Below, piece by piece: positions 39,139-48,108 of a stretch of 64,000 nucleotides of DNA. The notes under the pieces were generated by a model. That model did not search any database and was not told the DNA's origin. It was given only the letters and a program-made list of their open reading frames with translations. The translations under genes and the position numbers were made by a program. The stretch spans positions 372,001 through 436,000 of the forward strand of contig BLSF01000006.1 in NCBI GenBank assembly GCA_012862575.1, read 5' to 3'. This stretch comes from Parietichytrium sp. I65-24A. Its lineage: Eukaryota > Sar > Bigyra > Thraustochytrida > Thraustochytriidae. Within the stretch, counting starts at the first letter, position 1; each line of letters starts with the position of its first letter.

Positions 39139-40458
39139 TCACAGCTGATCCTCGTCGGAAGACAGCTCGATATCGGATATCCAATCAACTCGTTCTTCTT
39201 CTTCAGCGCCATTGTTGTCGCCCGCACAAGATGAGGCTTGGTCGCCGGGGAGGTGCTCGTTAGGGAAGCGCCTATTTGGATATGAGCTTGACCAGCGGAA
39301 GAGGAAGTTATCCATGCCAATAGTGTACAGCTCCTGGGTGGACTCTCTGAAAGCCATCCCAGTAATTTTCATGATGTGCCCTGTCGAACTCAACGCCTTG
39401 GAGTGCGGCAGAAGATCACCGGTAGAGAGATCAAACATGGCGATCGAATTGCCATCTGCGCTGCAAGTGTGGAACACCGTGAGCGCAGATGAAACGCATG
39501 CAGTATCGCTTGCAACAAACATGCCCGTTGGCGACAAGGGCATGCCGAGATCATTTGCAGAGTAGTTGACGAAGGTGTTCTCGTACGAGTATTCTTTGTC
39601 GAAAAGAGGGTCACGAACAATTCCTTTCCAAAGCCTGAGCCGAGAATCCGAGCCTGAGGAGAGCAAGTAGTGTCCACCCAGAACGAACTGCAGTCTATGC
39701 ACAGCACCGTCGTGGGAGATATTCTGCTTGTCCACCATGGACTTTCTCTTCTCCCCCCTACCCGCTAGTCTTTTGGCGTTGTTTTGATCAAGAACTGCAA
39801 AGCAGCCGGCTTGCCCTGAGCGTCTCAAATCCCACATCCTGATGGTTTTGTCGGCCCCTCCGGTAGCCAGAACATACTCGGAGGTTGGCGACCAAGCACA
39901 GCACAAGACTGAGCTTCGATGGCCCTGGAGAATCTGAGAGGCGGATCCCGAGCCGAGATCGCACAGGCGAACGTAAGGCTCATCAGTGCCACATGCCACG
40001 AGCTTACTCGCTGCCCCGCCTTTAATCGGCGACATGCCCAAGCCGTGAATGCTGCCTCGCAAGCGAAAGTTGGTGACTGGTACGAACGCTTCGGTGTCCC
40101 ACACGAGCACAGTTTTCTCACGCCCGCCGCTTACAAAGATCCCGTTATCCCCTCCGAACCACGCGATCGCCGACACCGCAAACTTGTGCCCGCCGTCGCG
40201 GCGTCCTCTGCTCGCCAGCGACACGTCCCGGGCCACGTCCAGCATCTCCATACCACCGTCGCCCTTCCCCACGGCGAGCAGTCTGTCTTCCAGCGCGCAC
40301 GCAGTCAGCCGTGTCGGAAACATGGGGAACGCATCCGTGTCCCACAGCCTCACGCTCTCCACTCTGCTCTGCGAGATCAGCGCCCCCGCGCTCACGTTCC
40401 ACCTCGCCCGTCCCCCGTCCAGCTGCCTTTCCAGCAGCGCCCGAACTAGCTCCGCCAT
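39139..40458 (-). CDS. ERCC8: CSA/ERCC8, WD40 substrate receptor of transcription-coupled repair
   Basis: The 439-residue WD40 protein matches Cockayne syndrome A. In the known system it forms a CRL4-DDB1 ubiquitin ligase that acts on stalled RNA polymerase II together with CSB and UVSSA. Matching blocks are VVETVQWY-like AVSAIAWFGGDNGIF, MSPI near residue 140, then CGTDEPYVRLCDLGSGSASQ, ILQGHRSSVLCCAWSPTSEY, ADKTIRMWDLRRSG and GSDSRLRLW. The acidic C-terminal tail (SDIELSSDEDQL) resembles the human SSDEEG tail. Seven WD repeats can be assigned. The N-terminal helix (MAELVRALLERQLDGG) is where DDB1 docks in the family. ATG at 40456-40458. It is divergent from guanylate kinase across a 549-base region with a minisatellite. 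Confidence 0.9.
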   Translation of the reverse strand: MAELVRALLERQLDGGRARWNVSAGALISQSRVESVRLWDTDAFPMFPTRLTACALEDRLLAVGKGDGGMEMLDVARDVSLASRGRRDGGHKFAVSAIAWFGGDNGIFVSGGREKTVLVWDTEAFVPVTNFRLRGSIHGLGMSPIKGGAASKLVACGTDEPYVRLCDLGSGSASQILQGHRSSVLCCAWSPTSEYVLATGGADKTIRMWDLRRSGQAGCFAVLDQNNAKRLAGRGEKRKSMVDKQNISHDGAVHRLQFVLGGHYLLSSGSDSRLRLWKGIVRDPLFDKEYSYENTFVNYSANDLGMPLSPTGMFVASDTACVSSALTVFHTCSADGNSIAMFDLSTGDLLPHSKALSSTGHIMKITGMAFRESTQELYTIGMDNFLFRWSSSYPNRRFPNEHLPGDQASSCAGDNNGAEEEERVDWISDIELSSDEDQL

Positions 40459-41007
40459 TCACCCCACCGACCCACTTTCTCGCAGCTGCCTTGCCTTTCC
40501 AGCGCGTCTCTCCCGTCAACTTCGCCCCTGCATTTGCCTCCACTGCCCGCCTCAAACCTGCCCTCGAGCCCTTCGAAAGCGCGTTATCCACTTTGCTCGC
40601 CAGTGTCGGAAGCCTTGCAACCTTGCAAGTTTGCAAACCACCTTGTAAACAAACCTTGCAAACCACCTTGTAAACCTTGCAAACCACCTTGCAAACCTTG
40701 CAAACCACCTTGTAAACAAACCTTGCAAACCACCTTGTAAACAAACCTTGCAAACCAACTTGTAAACCTTGCAAACCACCTTGTAAACTTCGTAAACCTT
40801 GCAAACCTTGCAAGACAGAGTGGCGATGGGAGGCAAAAGCACAAGTTGCGAGAGCGGCGGCGACGTTTGGCCAGGCAGAGTGGTAATTTGTTGGTCAACG
40901 CAGAGATAGGGACGTGGAGGAGGGCGAAAGGGGCCCAAGAGTTCTGGTCTGTTCGGGTCTGAGCGCGTTGACAAGTTCGCCAAGGGTCAGGACGGGAAGG
41001 ATTGGAG
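40459..41007. promoter_or_regulatory. Bidirectional promoter region of CSA and guanylate kinase
   Basis: The only space between the divergent start codons at 40458 (-) and 41008 (+), so both promoters must lie here (inference from layout). Its middle is a minisatellite, described separately. No TATA-like element stands out. Confidence 0.55.
40613..40814. repeat. Minisatellite with TTGCAAACCAYCTTGTAAAC-type units
   Basis: About seven copies of a 21- or 25-base unit built from TTGCAAACCA followed by CCTTGTAAAC, alternating with short ACAAACC spacers and ending in partial units. Because 21-base units keep frame, it produces spurious Cys/Lys/Val-rich frames on the minus strand. It sits about 155-356 bases from the CSA start and about 194-395 from the guanylate kinase start. 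Confidence 0.9.
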
Positions 41008-41649
41008 ATGGCTGCGGCGAAAGTGCGCGCGCTGTTGATTTGCGGGCCGAGCGGCGTGGGGAAAGGCACTTTGGGGTCTCTGCTGATCAACTCGCCGGGG
41101 TACAGGCTGTGCGCGGCGGTCAGTCACACGTCGAGGCGCATGCGCGCGGGAGAAAAGGACGGGGAGTCATACTACTTTTGCGAGTCTCGGGAGGAGCTGG
41201 CAGCCGCCGCTGCCCGCGGTGAGTTTGCAGAGCATGCACAAGTGCACGGGGAGCTGTACGGGACCAGCCTCAAGGAGCTCAGGCGCATCAAAGCCCTTGG
41301 CGCCGTCGCGCTCCTGGACGTGGACGTGAATGGTCTTTGCAGCATCAAAGCGCGCGATGATGTTGTCGCTCGGTGCGTGGCGATACTTCCACCTTCCATG
41401 AAGGAGTTGGAGGAGCGCCTCCGAGGTCGAGGTACAGAAAGCGAGGAGCAGATCCTCCGCAGATTAAAAAACGCCGAGCGCGAGGTCGCGTTCCTCGAGT
41501 CGGATCCAAGGGTGGACCATCGCATCATAAACGTCAACAGTTGGACTCATGGCTTGCCCGAGCTAAAGCGCGTCCTCAGACAATGGTGGCCGGATGTGTG
41601 CGGGCCAGAGGACGTCCCGCCCGCCTCTAAGCCCGATCCTCGGCTCTGA
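41008..41649 (+). CDS. GUK1: Guanylate kinase
   Basis: The 213-residue enzyme phosphorylates GMP to GDP with ATP. The P-loop GPSGVGKG is at residues 13-20. SHTSRRMRAGEKDGESYYF follows, the GMP-binding block with the family's S-H-T-T-R-x-x-R-x-G-E pattern, with S in place of the second T. Next come EFAEHAQVHGELYGTSL, LLDVDVNG and the lid ERLRGRGTESEEQILRRL. The length is typical for a single-domain enzyme, without SH3 or PDZ parts, so it is the metabolic kinase and not a MAGUK. The ATG at 41008 lies 6 nt inside a frame that opens with TTG. The C-terminus carries a short Pro-rich extension. No targeting signal is evident. Confidence 0.93.
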   Translation: MAAAKVRALLICGPSGVGKGTLGSLLINSPGYRLCAAVSHTSRRMRAGEKDGESYYFCESREELAAAAARGEFAEHAQVHGELYGTSLKELRRIKALGAVALLDVDVNGLCSIKARDDVVARCVAILPPSMKELEERLRGRGTESEEQILRRLKNAEREVAFLESDPRVDHRIINVNSWTHGLPELKRVLRQWWPDVCGPEDVPPASKPDPRL

Positions 41650-42057
41650 TTTCGCACCAAAGCTATTCAACCACAAATCTGACAAGTCAAGCTACGATAT
41701 CTCTGGCCATCACGCCGCCTCTCTTCTTTCGAGCCATCCGGAACTCGTTCTCCGAAAGAAAGTGCAACAACAATAAGAACAACAACAACGACGACGACGA
41801 CAACACGAAAGATAGAAATCAAAGTAACCAAACGAAACCCGCCCTTGCATTTCGTTGCAATTCGTTGCATTCGAGGAGATTCGAGGTTTCACCTTTTACA
41901 CAGTTTCACCTTGTTTCACCCGCGTGTAGCGAGTAGCTACCTACCACAGTGGCGGCCATGTTACGTCTTTTGATATCTCGACCTTCTCAGAGTTCGAGCT
42001 GCTGAGTTTGCTGAGTGGAGCGATTGGCAAGCAGACTCGCGCGTCTTGAGAGAGACA
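41650..42057. other. Intergenic region between GUK and COX16
   Basis: 408 bases with no gene. A short AAC/GAC trinucleotide tract lies at about 41768-41808. The right half holds the COX16 promoter and leader. Confidence 0.5.
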
Positions 42058-42436
42058 ATGGCGCGTCGTAGTAACGCGTTTGTGCGCCAAGGGCTACCCT
42101 TGCTCGTACTCGTCGTGGGCGGCTCTTTGGGATTGTCTACGGTAAGCTCAGGAGGCGGTGGGAGGTGTGTGTTTGTGTCTGTGTCTCTGTCTACGTGTGT
42201 GTGTCTTCGGTAGCCTGCACAGTGGAGTAGTGCGCGAAGCTTGCTGCGTTGGACTAACGGTGTTGCGGATGTCGAAGCTGGTAGCAGGGAAGCAGGAAAT
42301 CGGGGACGCCAGGAAGCAGCGCAGAAGTTTGACGGTTCGCGAGTATGATCTGGAGCAGGACTATAAAAAGACGATGGAGAAATTGAACAAGGACTATGAC
42401 ATTGTGAGAATACCGCGCGAAGATGAGGAGGAATGA
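42058..42436 (+). CDS. COX16: COX16, cytochrome c oxidase assembly factor (two exons)
   Basis: Exons 42058-42141 and 42278-42436 give an 80-residue protein. Exon 1 encodes MARRSNAFVRQGLPLLVLVV followed by GGSLGLST, which matches the COX16 N-terminus with its single membrane segment and GGS-x-GL. Exon 2 supplies the soluble tail, including REYDLEQDYKKTMEKLN. COX16 is a small inner-mitochondrial-membrane protein that helps insert copper and assemble the COX1/COX2 modules of complex IV. The 136-nt intron starts GTAAGC, has a CTAAC branch-like sequence at about 42253, and ends at the first AG after it (CGAAG). It is GT-rich and phase 0. Another ATG inside exon 2 (42269) could have been mistaken for the start. 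The splice acceptor is the least certain element. Confidence 0.78.
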
Positions 42437-42986
42437 ATAGTTGCAGAGGGCAAGCGAAGCGTCAGTCTTGAGAGTGCAAGAGCATCGTGAGACACGCTTA
42501 CAAACAGTGCGCGTGCTTTTCTCGGGAAAGTTGTAATTGAACGGCGGCGAAATTGGAGCATGTATTGGATGGCAGAGTAAGAAACCCTAATTATCTGAAT
42601 GGCTATCAACTTTTTTACCTCCTTTCTTTATAGATCCCGCATATCGGGCAATTTTAAATTGCGGGTACCTCCATGTACACGGGCACCCAAAGCTAGCTCA
42701 AATATTTACTTGTCCATAATCAAGGAAGCAGTTTCGCCTCTGTCTCTACATCAACACCACCACTGAGGCAAAGCAGATGCGATAAAAGAAGCGAAACGGC
42801 AGAACGAGGGAACGCACTTTGATGTAAAATTCGGGTCGCCAACAAAGTCGCGGCCTGCTCCACCTGCACTCGACTATTCATTTGCCTTTTATGAACAGCA
42901 ACCTCGTCCCGTTCAACCATTTGATCGAACAGCGGCGCAGATCATACCACCTCATTCTGACTAACCTAAGGCAGCGAGCAAAGCTC
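42437..42986. other. Intergenic region between COX16 and the SET gene
   Basis: 550 bases between two convergent genes, AT-rich in the middle. I see no gene. Confidence 0.5.
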
Positions 42987-44891
42987 TTACTGTTTCGAGG
43001 CAGTGCGGAGCTCATAGGCCACACGGCCGGCATAGCGGGCCAAGTCCGCCTCTTTGTAGGTTCCGCGGGGAAGAGAGCGGAGGGCCATGTGGAGTGGGAC
43101 ATCATTGTATGAGCTGAGGACCTCCGAGATTGAGTCGCAGGCATTGATCCAGAATGAGCAAATCTCTTGCTCACCAAGGATGACAATCAGCGTAGTTCTG
43201 CGGACGGAAAATGGCTTGATGGTGCTGTCAAGCAGCAAAGCCTGGTTCTCCTCGTAGGTTTGCGGGTATTGCTCAAGTTGTCGCTGGCAAGCAGCAGCGA
43301 GCATTTCCAAGGCCAGAATCTCGTTCTTGATGCTGATAAAGTTGACGGACGAGTCACGGTAGGAATCGCGATACGAGCGGCGGTATTGAGGGGACGAGGC
43401 TTGGTCGTCCATGATACCAGTCTGCACTAGCAGAGTATTCAGCTCTTCCTCCGTGGCACAGGCAATGCGGCAAAAACTCAAAGCCTCGCTTGTCGCCTTG
43501 TCTTCAATATTCATGGAGAGGCGGAAGCTCCTCGAGGTTCTTGACTGGCCCAACACGGAAAAGCGCAAGGAATGGAATGGATCTTCAGACGCTGGGCGCA
43601 TAGAGAGCCTCAGGTAAATCTCGTTCTGGCATTTGCCATCCTCCTCCCTGTTACACTCCACAGCAAAACCGTAGTGCAGGAGGAATTTGCTGTTGCACTT
43701 TTTGCCGTAGCTATCCATGACTTGCTGGCCATTCTGCAAAGCGGACAGGGAGGTGATGGTAAACGCATCTTTAGCATCCTCGAACGTCCACGAGGTTTCG
43801 CGCGGACGGTAGTGGTTGAGCATATCAGCGTACGGAACCATGGCAGTGCGCTTCTGTCCGTGCACCACAATGCCAAAGTTTCGGGAACCGACGGCTGTGC
43901 GCACCTCCAAAAACTCTTCGAAAGAAAAGCGTTTAAATTCTGGGCAGACCCTGCAGACCTCCTCGTAATCAGCTTGCATGTTGCGCTTGCGCTCATAAAT
44001 ATCTTCGATTAAAGGCGAGCCTTCGAGCCATGAGAGCTGCTCCTCATTGTAAAAGATTGGAAAGTTGGTGTAATCCTTTGGAAGGATGCGATAATATGGC
44101 TGAAAAAAGTGATTCGGGTCCTCACGAGTCGTCAGAATGTAAACTATGACAGCAATCAAGTTGGGAGTGGACAGGTTGCACTTGGAGCTGAAGAGCTTTC
44201 GTCCCATTTCGGTTTCGGTGCGCCCCATGTGATCAGTGATCAGGCACTTTAGCGGAATCTGGACCAAACAAACGTACGGACCGATGCGGCGCTTCGCGTG
44301 CACTCCGCGAACATCGCCAGTGTACCGTTTGAGGTAAAGATCCGGAAACTGCGCACCGCAATTGAGGAGCCATTCCTCAAAGTCCTTGAATAGGTTTGGA
44401 GCAGAGCTCGCCTCCTTGCCCATCTCTTCGTCCTTGTTCTCCACAATATCCGAGCTCTTGCTATCCTCCTCCTCTTCGTCGCCAATTTCAAACTTTAGCC
44501 GATCGGGCACGTTCAGAGAAGTAGACTCCATGTCTGCATCACTGGAGGAAAAAGCGCCGCGGGAGCCATTTGTGGATGAGCCGCCAATCGATGCCATTCC
44601 ACTGGTACGCGACGCAGCTATGTGGGCAAGGCTCTGCTGGCTGTTGTTATTGTTGCCGAGAGACTTGTTAGAGTCGTTGTCGTTGTTGTTGCTGCCAGAG
44701 TTTTGCTGCTGGCCCATTCGAGGCGAAGCGGACTCCACCTCCGCCTCCTTGGCGGCTCCAGACAGGGAGATCTCCGAGTTTCCGCTGTCCTTGCTGTTCT
44801 TTGGCTTCGCTTTGAGGTCAGATTGAACCTCGTCGGATTCGCGTCCAATGCTGAGCTTGTCAAGAGTAGAATGAATTGGTTCCTCTGCCAT
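42987..44891 (-). CDS. SET-domain protein methyltransferase, Rubisco-LSMT/SETD3 type
   Basis: The 634-residue protein has a disordered N-terminus (about 1-170) rich in Asn, Ser and acidic residues. A split SET domain follows from about 175 to 410. It opens with FEEWLLNCGAQFP, has GVHAKRRI as the first G-x-h-A-x-R-x-I motif, VPYADMLNH near 355 as the NH motif, and the closing DSYGKKCNSKFLLHYGF near 395, where YG-x-x-x-N binds the cofactor. A helical C-terminal half (about 430-620) fits the Rubisco-LSMT substrate-binding domain. Members of this class methylate Lys in Rubisco, ribosomal proteins or histones, or His73 of actin (SETD3); the substrate cannot be decided here. ATG at 44889-44891. It is divergent from cyclin H. 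Confidence 0.82.
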   Translation of the reverse strand: MAEEPIHSTLDKLSIGRESDEVQSDLKAKPKNSKDSGNSEISLSGAAKEAEVESASPRMGQQQNSGSNNNDNDSNKSLGNNNNSQQSLAHIAASRTSGMASIGGSSTNGSRGAFSSSDADMESTSLNVPDRLKFEIGDEEEEDSKSSDIVENKDEEMGKEASSAPNLFKDFEEWLLNCGAQFPDLYLKRYTGDVRGVHAKRRIGPYVCLVQIPLKCLITDHMGRTETEMGRKLFSSKCNLSTPNLIAVIVYILTTREDPNHFFQPYYRILPKDYTNFPIFYNEEQLSWLEGSPLIEDIYERKRNMQADYEEVCRVCPEFKRFSFEEFLEVRTAVGSRNFGIVVHGQKRTAMVPYADMLNHYRPRETSWTFEDAKDAFTITSLSALQNGQQVMDSYGKKCNSKFLLHYGFAVECNREEDGKCQNEIYLRLSMRPASEDPFHSLRFSVLGQSRTSRSFRLSMNIEDKATSEALSFCRIACATEEELNTLLVQTGIMDDQASSPQYRRSYRDSYRDSSVNFISIKNEILALEMLAAACQRQLEQYPQTYEENQALLLDSTIKPFSVRRTTLIVILGEQEICSFWINACDSISEVLSSYNDVPLHMALRSLPRGTYKEADLARYAGRVAYELRTASKQ

Positions 44892-46748
44892 TTCTTTCGC
44901 AACAAGGTTTCGCGTGCTGACCTGGTCTGGATCGAGATTGAGTCGCTGCGGGGCGGGAGGCGCGGGATGTTTGCAACCACGAACGTCACGATGTTAGTTG
45001 ACCTTTCGCACAACAAGAGTCGGGAGCAGAGAGCAGAGAGCGGCGAGCGGATGGAGCACGCGAGTTGTCCGTAATACGTGTCGGTCGTCTCGAGATGCAC
45101 TACTGGTGAAGCGAGTCAATCACGGCACACTTGAGAGTGAGGTATATTATCAGGAGCCCTCGAAGAGACCGCGCAACAACTAGACACCTGTTCACAACCG
45201 TTGCGGCTTGGCACCTGCGTATCCGAAAGCTATAGACAGTGCCAGACTGTCGTTCGATTCGTTTCGATCCTTCGTACGAACCCGAGTTCTTCGACTGTGC
45301 CCACGAGACTCTCTCTCTCTCTCTCTCTCTCTCACCCACCCACCTGCCTCACGCTTCTGCCAGCAGAGTTGACGAAAAGGCACTAGTTTCACCGGCAATA
45401 CACCACCACCATCACCACTTACCTCGATACCAGCCAACGAGTTGAGTTTGATCGACCCACCTCTTGCGCCAACTTTCCCACTCTTCCCCACTGCGATATA
45501 CTCGACAGAAATGAACTTCACACGCCCACTCTACCACTCTACCACTCACTCTCTTGCCGATCAGCTCCACCTCCTTCGCTGTATACACTAACAAATATCA
45601 CAACCTCCAACCCTCCGCCACCGTAACTTGCTTTTCTTTTCTTCCCCTTTGCTCTCCTTCCACTATCTCTCTCCCTGTCTCTCTCTGTCTCTCTGTCTCT
45701 CTGTCTGTCTGGGACGGTGCAGAGAGGATACTAACTCCCACGTGGTGCCCAACGGTCACACGCTCTCTCTCTCTCACTCTCTCTCTTTCGTCTTTGCTTC
45801 TTCTCGTCTGTGTTGGCTGTGTTGACTGTGTCGCTGTGCCACAGTGCTAGTGCGTATTGCGCGTATTGCGGTTCCTTCCTCGCTGCACTATCTAGCCTTT
45901 TCTAGACATTTTCTAGTGCCTTTTTCTCTCCTTTTTCGCTCTCTTTTTCTCCCTATGCTACCAAAAGGCTAGCTAGCTAGCACAAGCTACACTAAACTGC
46001 CTGTTCACTTCGGTCCTAGTCTTACTTGGTAGGTACGTTGTAGTGCGGCGGTTCCAGTGCTGGGTGCCACGGTGCTGGGTAGCCCGAGGCTCGTTAAACG
46101 CTCGTTAGGAAGTGGGTTGTAGTTCTATTTAATAGAACTGGTACATGTCCTTGGAAGCGTTGTTCGAGGTAGATGGTGGGTACGACTTCGGGTAGGGAAG
46201 TAAGATTAAATTTTATGCTATAGGGAACCTACGGAAAAGCGTAAGCCAAGTTGTGGACGTTGCAATTATTGAATTATCTAGCACGGCTGTACGAGTGGAT
46301 GGACACCCCGAGAGGCGCGTGGAAACGGGAAAGTGAACGTTCCAGAGAGACTCTCAAGATCATTCGAAAGATGTCATAAGCACCTAAGCATAGCATTACA
46401 TCCATACATCCATAGAATGACGTCAGCCGGAAGTGGGTGGGTCTAAAGCATTCTGCGATCCACAGGATTGAGCCCAGAGTATACCTTCGTCGAACCTAGA
46501 GAATGGACGTTTTGAGCCGATGCTAAGGGTGCTATCGATGCTCTACCGAAGTGGGCGTGCACACGGATTCGGTAGAAAGTGTTGGGAATAGTTACACCGT
46601 AGAGAACGGAGTGCGACGCCTGGCCAGGAACGCTTCTTGAATCTTTTTTGGGGCGAGTGGAAGTGTTGACGGATGATGGGAAACTATAGCTGCGGAAGAG
46701 TTGGAGTTGGGCGTGGCGCGACGAATGCCCGCGCATGTGTGAGCCACA
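44892..46748. other. Divergent intergenic region, pyrimidine-repeat-rich
   Basis: About 1.86 kb between the SET and cyclin H genes without a supported gene. It holds (CT)12 at 45309-45332, long CTGT/CTCT tracts at about 45660-45712 and 45760-45788, and a 19-base palindrome at 46121-46139. All the pyrimidine tracts are on the plus strand. Confidence 0.5.
45309..45332. repeat. (CT)12 microsatellite
   Basis: Twelve perfect CT units; similar but less regular CT/TCTG tracts recur about 350 and 450 bases downstream. Confidence 0.95.
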
Positions 46749-47813
46749 ATGGGAGACTACGAAAAGTCCAGTCAAAAGAAGAAGTGGACTTTCACTCCGG
46801 ATGAGCTCGGTAAGTTTGGAGTCAGTCACGGAGGGATGCGTTGACAGCATCCGTCCCGGGTGATGATGTGCGTGTAGCTGTTGGAGGGGAGATTCTTTGT
46901 CAGCTAATTGCGAAGAGCGTGTGATTTGAACACAGCTGGTTTAAAGGAGAGTGCGCTCAAGAGCGCCCGAGTGCCCAAGTCGGAGATGATCCTGCTCTCG
47001 GCAGAGGCAGAGGACGGGTTCGTGACTGTATTTCTAAATTTGATGCGCAAGCTGTGCCTCCGTCCTGACCTAAATCCAAACCTGACACACGAGAGATTCT
47101 CGTCCAGGCTCTACTGGACTTCAGCCACCCTTTTCAAGCGCTTCTACCTGCGACATTCTATGATGATGGAGAACCCAAAGCTCATGTCAATTGTTGCAAT
47201 CTACGTAGCTGGAAAAGTGGAGGAGATTCCCTTGACGCCTGCACATCGCGGTATACAAATAGACAAGCTGGCCAAACTTGCGAAGCTGAACCAGCATCTT
47301 ATCATCGACAACGAGATCAAGTTCTTGGGCGGGATTGACTTTCAGATGTACGCATTTCATCCTCTTCGGCCGTTCCTGGGGTTTGTAGAGCTTTTGCGAG
47401 AGCTTAAACCAGAACACGAAATCCACTGGTTTGACCTGGAAGGAAGCGGGAAGAAGCTTTTAGAGCAAACGTTACACAGCAACGCCTGCTTTTTGTTCAG
47501 CCCGACGCGTATTGCTTTAAGCACAATTCTCTTGTGGCATGACCGTAAGCAAGAGAAACCTGAGTTCTCTAAAAGTGACATCCTCATATGGCTCACCCCA
47601 GACTCGCTCAATAACAGCGACAGCAAGAATTTGGAGTCAATCATCAACCCTGTAGCGAAATCGATGGACGAGGATCTGCGCCGGTTCAAGGCTTGTGCGG
47701 CGATGGTTGGGAAAGACAAGAGAACAGATGATCTATCGAAATGGGCGGATTGGTGGTCAAGCGAATACGATGCCCCGAATATGCTTCCAGAGAAAAGGAA
47801 GCGCGGCTCTTGA
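46749..47813 (+). CDS. CCNH: Cyclin H, CDK-activating kinase/TFIIH subunit (two exons)
   Basis: Exons 46749-46809 and 46936-47813 join to a 312-residue protein. Exon 1 encodes MGDYEKSSQKKKWTFTPDEL, which matches the cyclin H N-terminus (Q-K-R-x-W-x-F-x-x-E-x-L). Exon 2 begins with AGLKESALK. The first cyclin box has LFKRFYLRHSMMMENPKLMS and the VAGKVEE that fits cyclin H's ACKVDE. The second box includes FHPLRPFLGFVELL and FLFSPTRIALSTIL. Cyclin H activates CDK7 in the CAK complex and in TFIIH. The 126-nt intron is GTAAGT to ACACAG with CTAAT near 46904 as a likely branch site; it is phase 1. An earlier CAG would bring an in-frame stop. The frame without exon 1 would open only at a TTG, which supports the spliced model. 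The C-terminus ends in KRKRGS. Confidence 0.83.
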
Positions 47814-48108
47814 GCTGTGACCGGCCATTGTCTAGTACGTCCTTGACAAAATTTATTGCGCATATCTTGTTCCTAATATAATAGCAGAAACCACTTCCAA
47901 CCCTTTTCCTCACCCTGTTTGGAGAAATCACACTCCGATCTCGAGGCCAATGATGCGATTGTGGGATCCTGATTTTACTGTTAATCTTTTAAACACGTCA
48001 CGTTTGTCGCGACAAGCGTTTGACAAGCTGAAGATAGATATATATAAGGTAAATAAGGAATTACCGCCGAGGCGGATGGCACTACCATAATCAGCACTAC
48101 GCGGGTAA
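47814..48108. other. Convergent 3' region of cyclin H and flotillin
   Basis: 295 bases between two stop codons. I see no gene. Confidence 0.5.

Noticed and set aside
40145-41090. Long Cys/Lys/Val-repeat frames on the minus strand
   Set aside because: They arise from the 21-base-unit minisatellite, which keeps phase, and from the N-terminal antisense of neighbouring genes.
46443-46850. 135-codon minus-strand frame
   Set aside because: It lies opposite cyclin H exon 1 and its promoter, and shows no family features.
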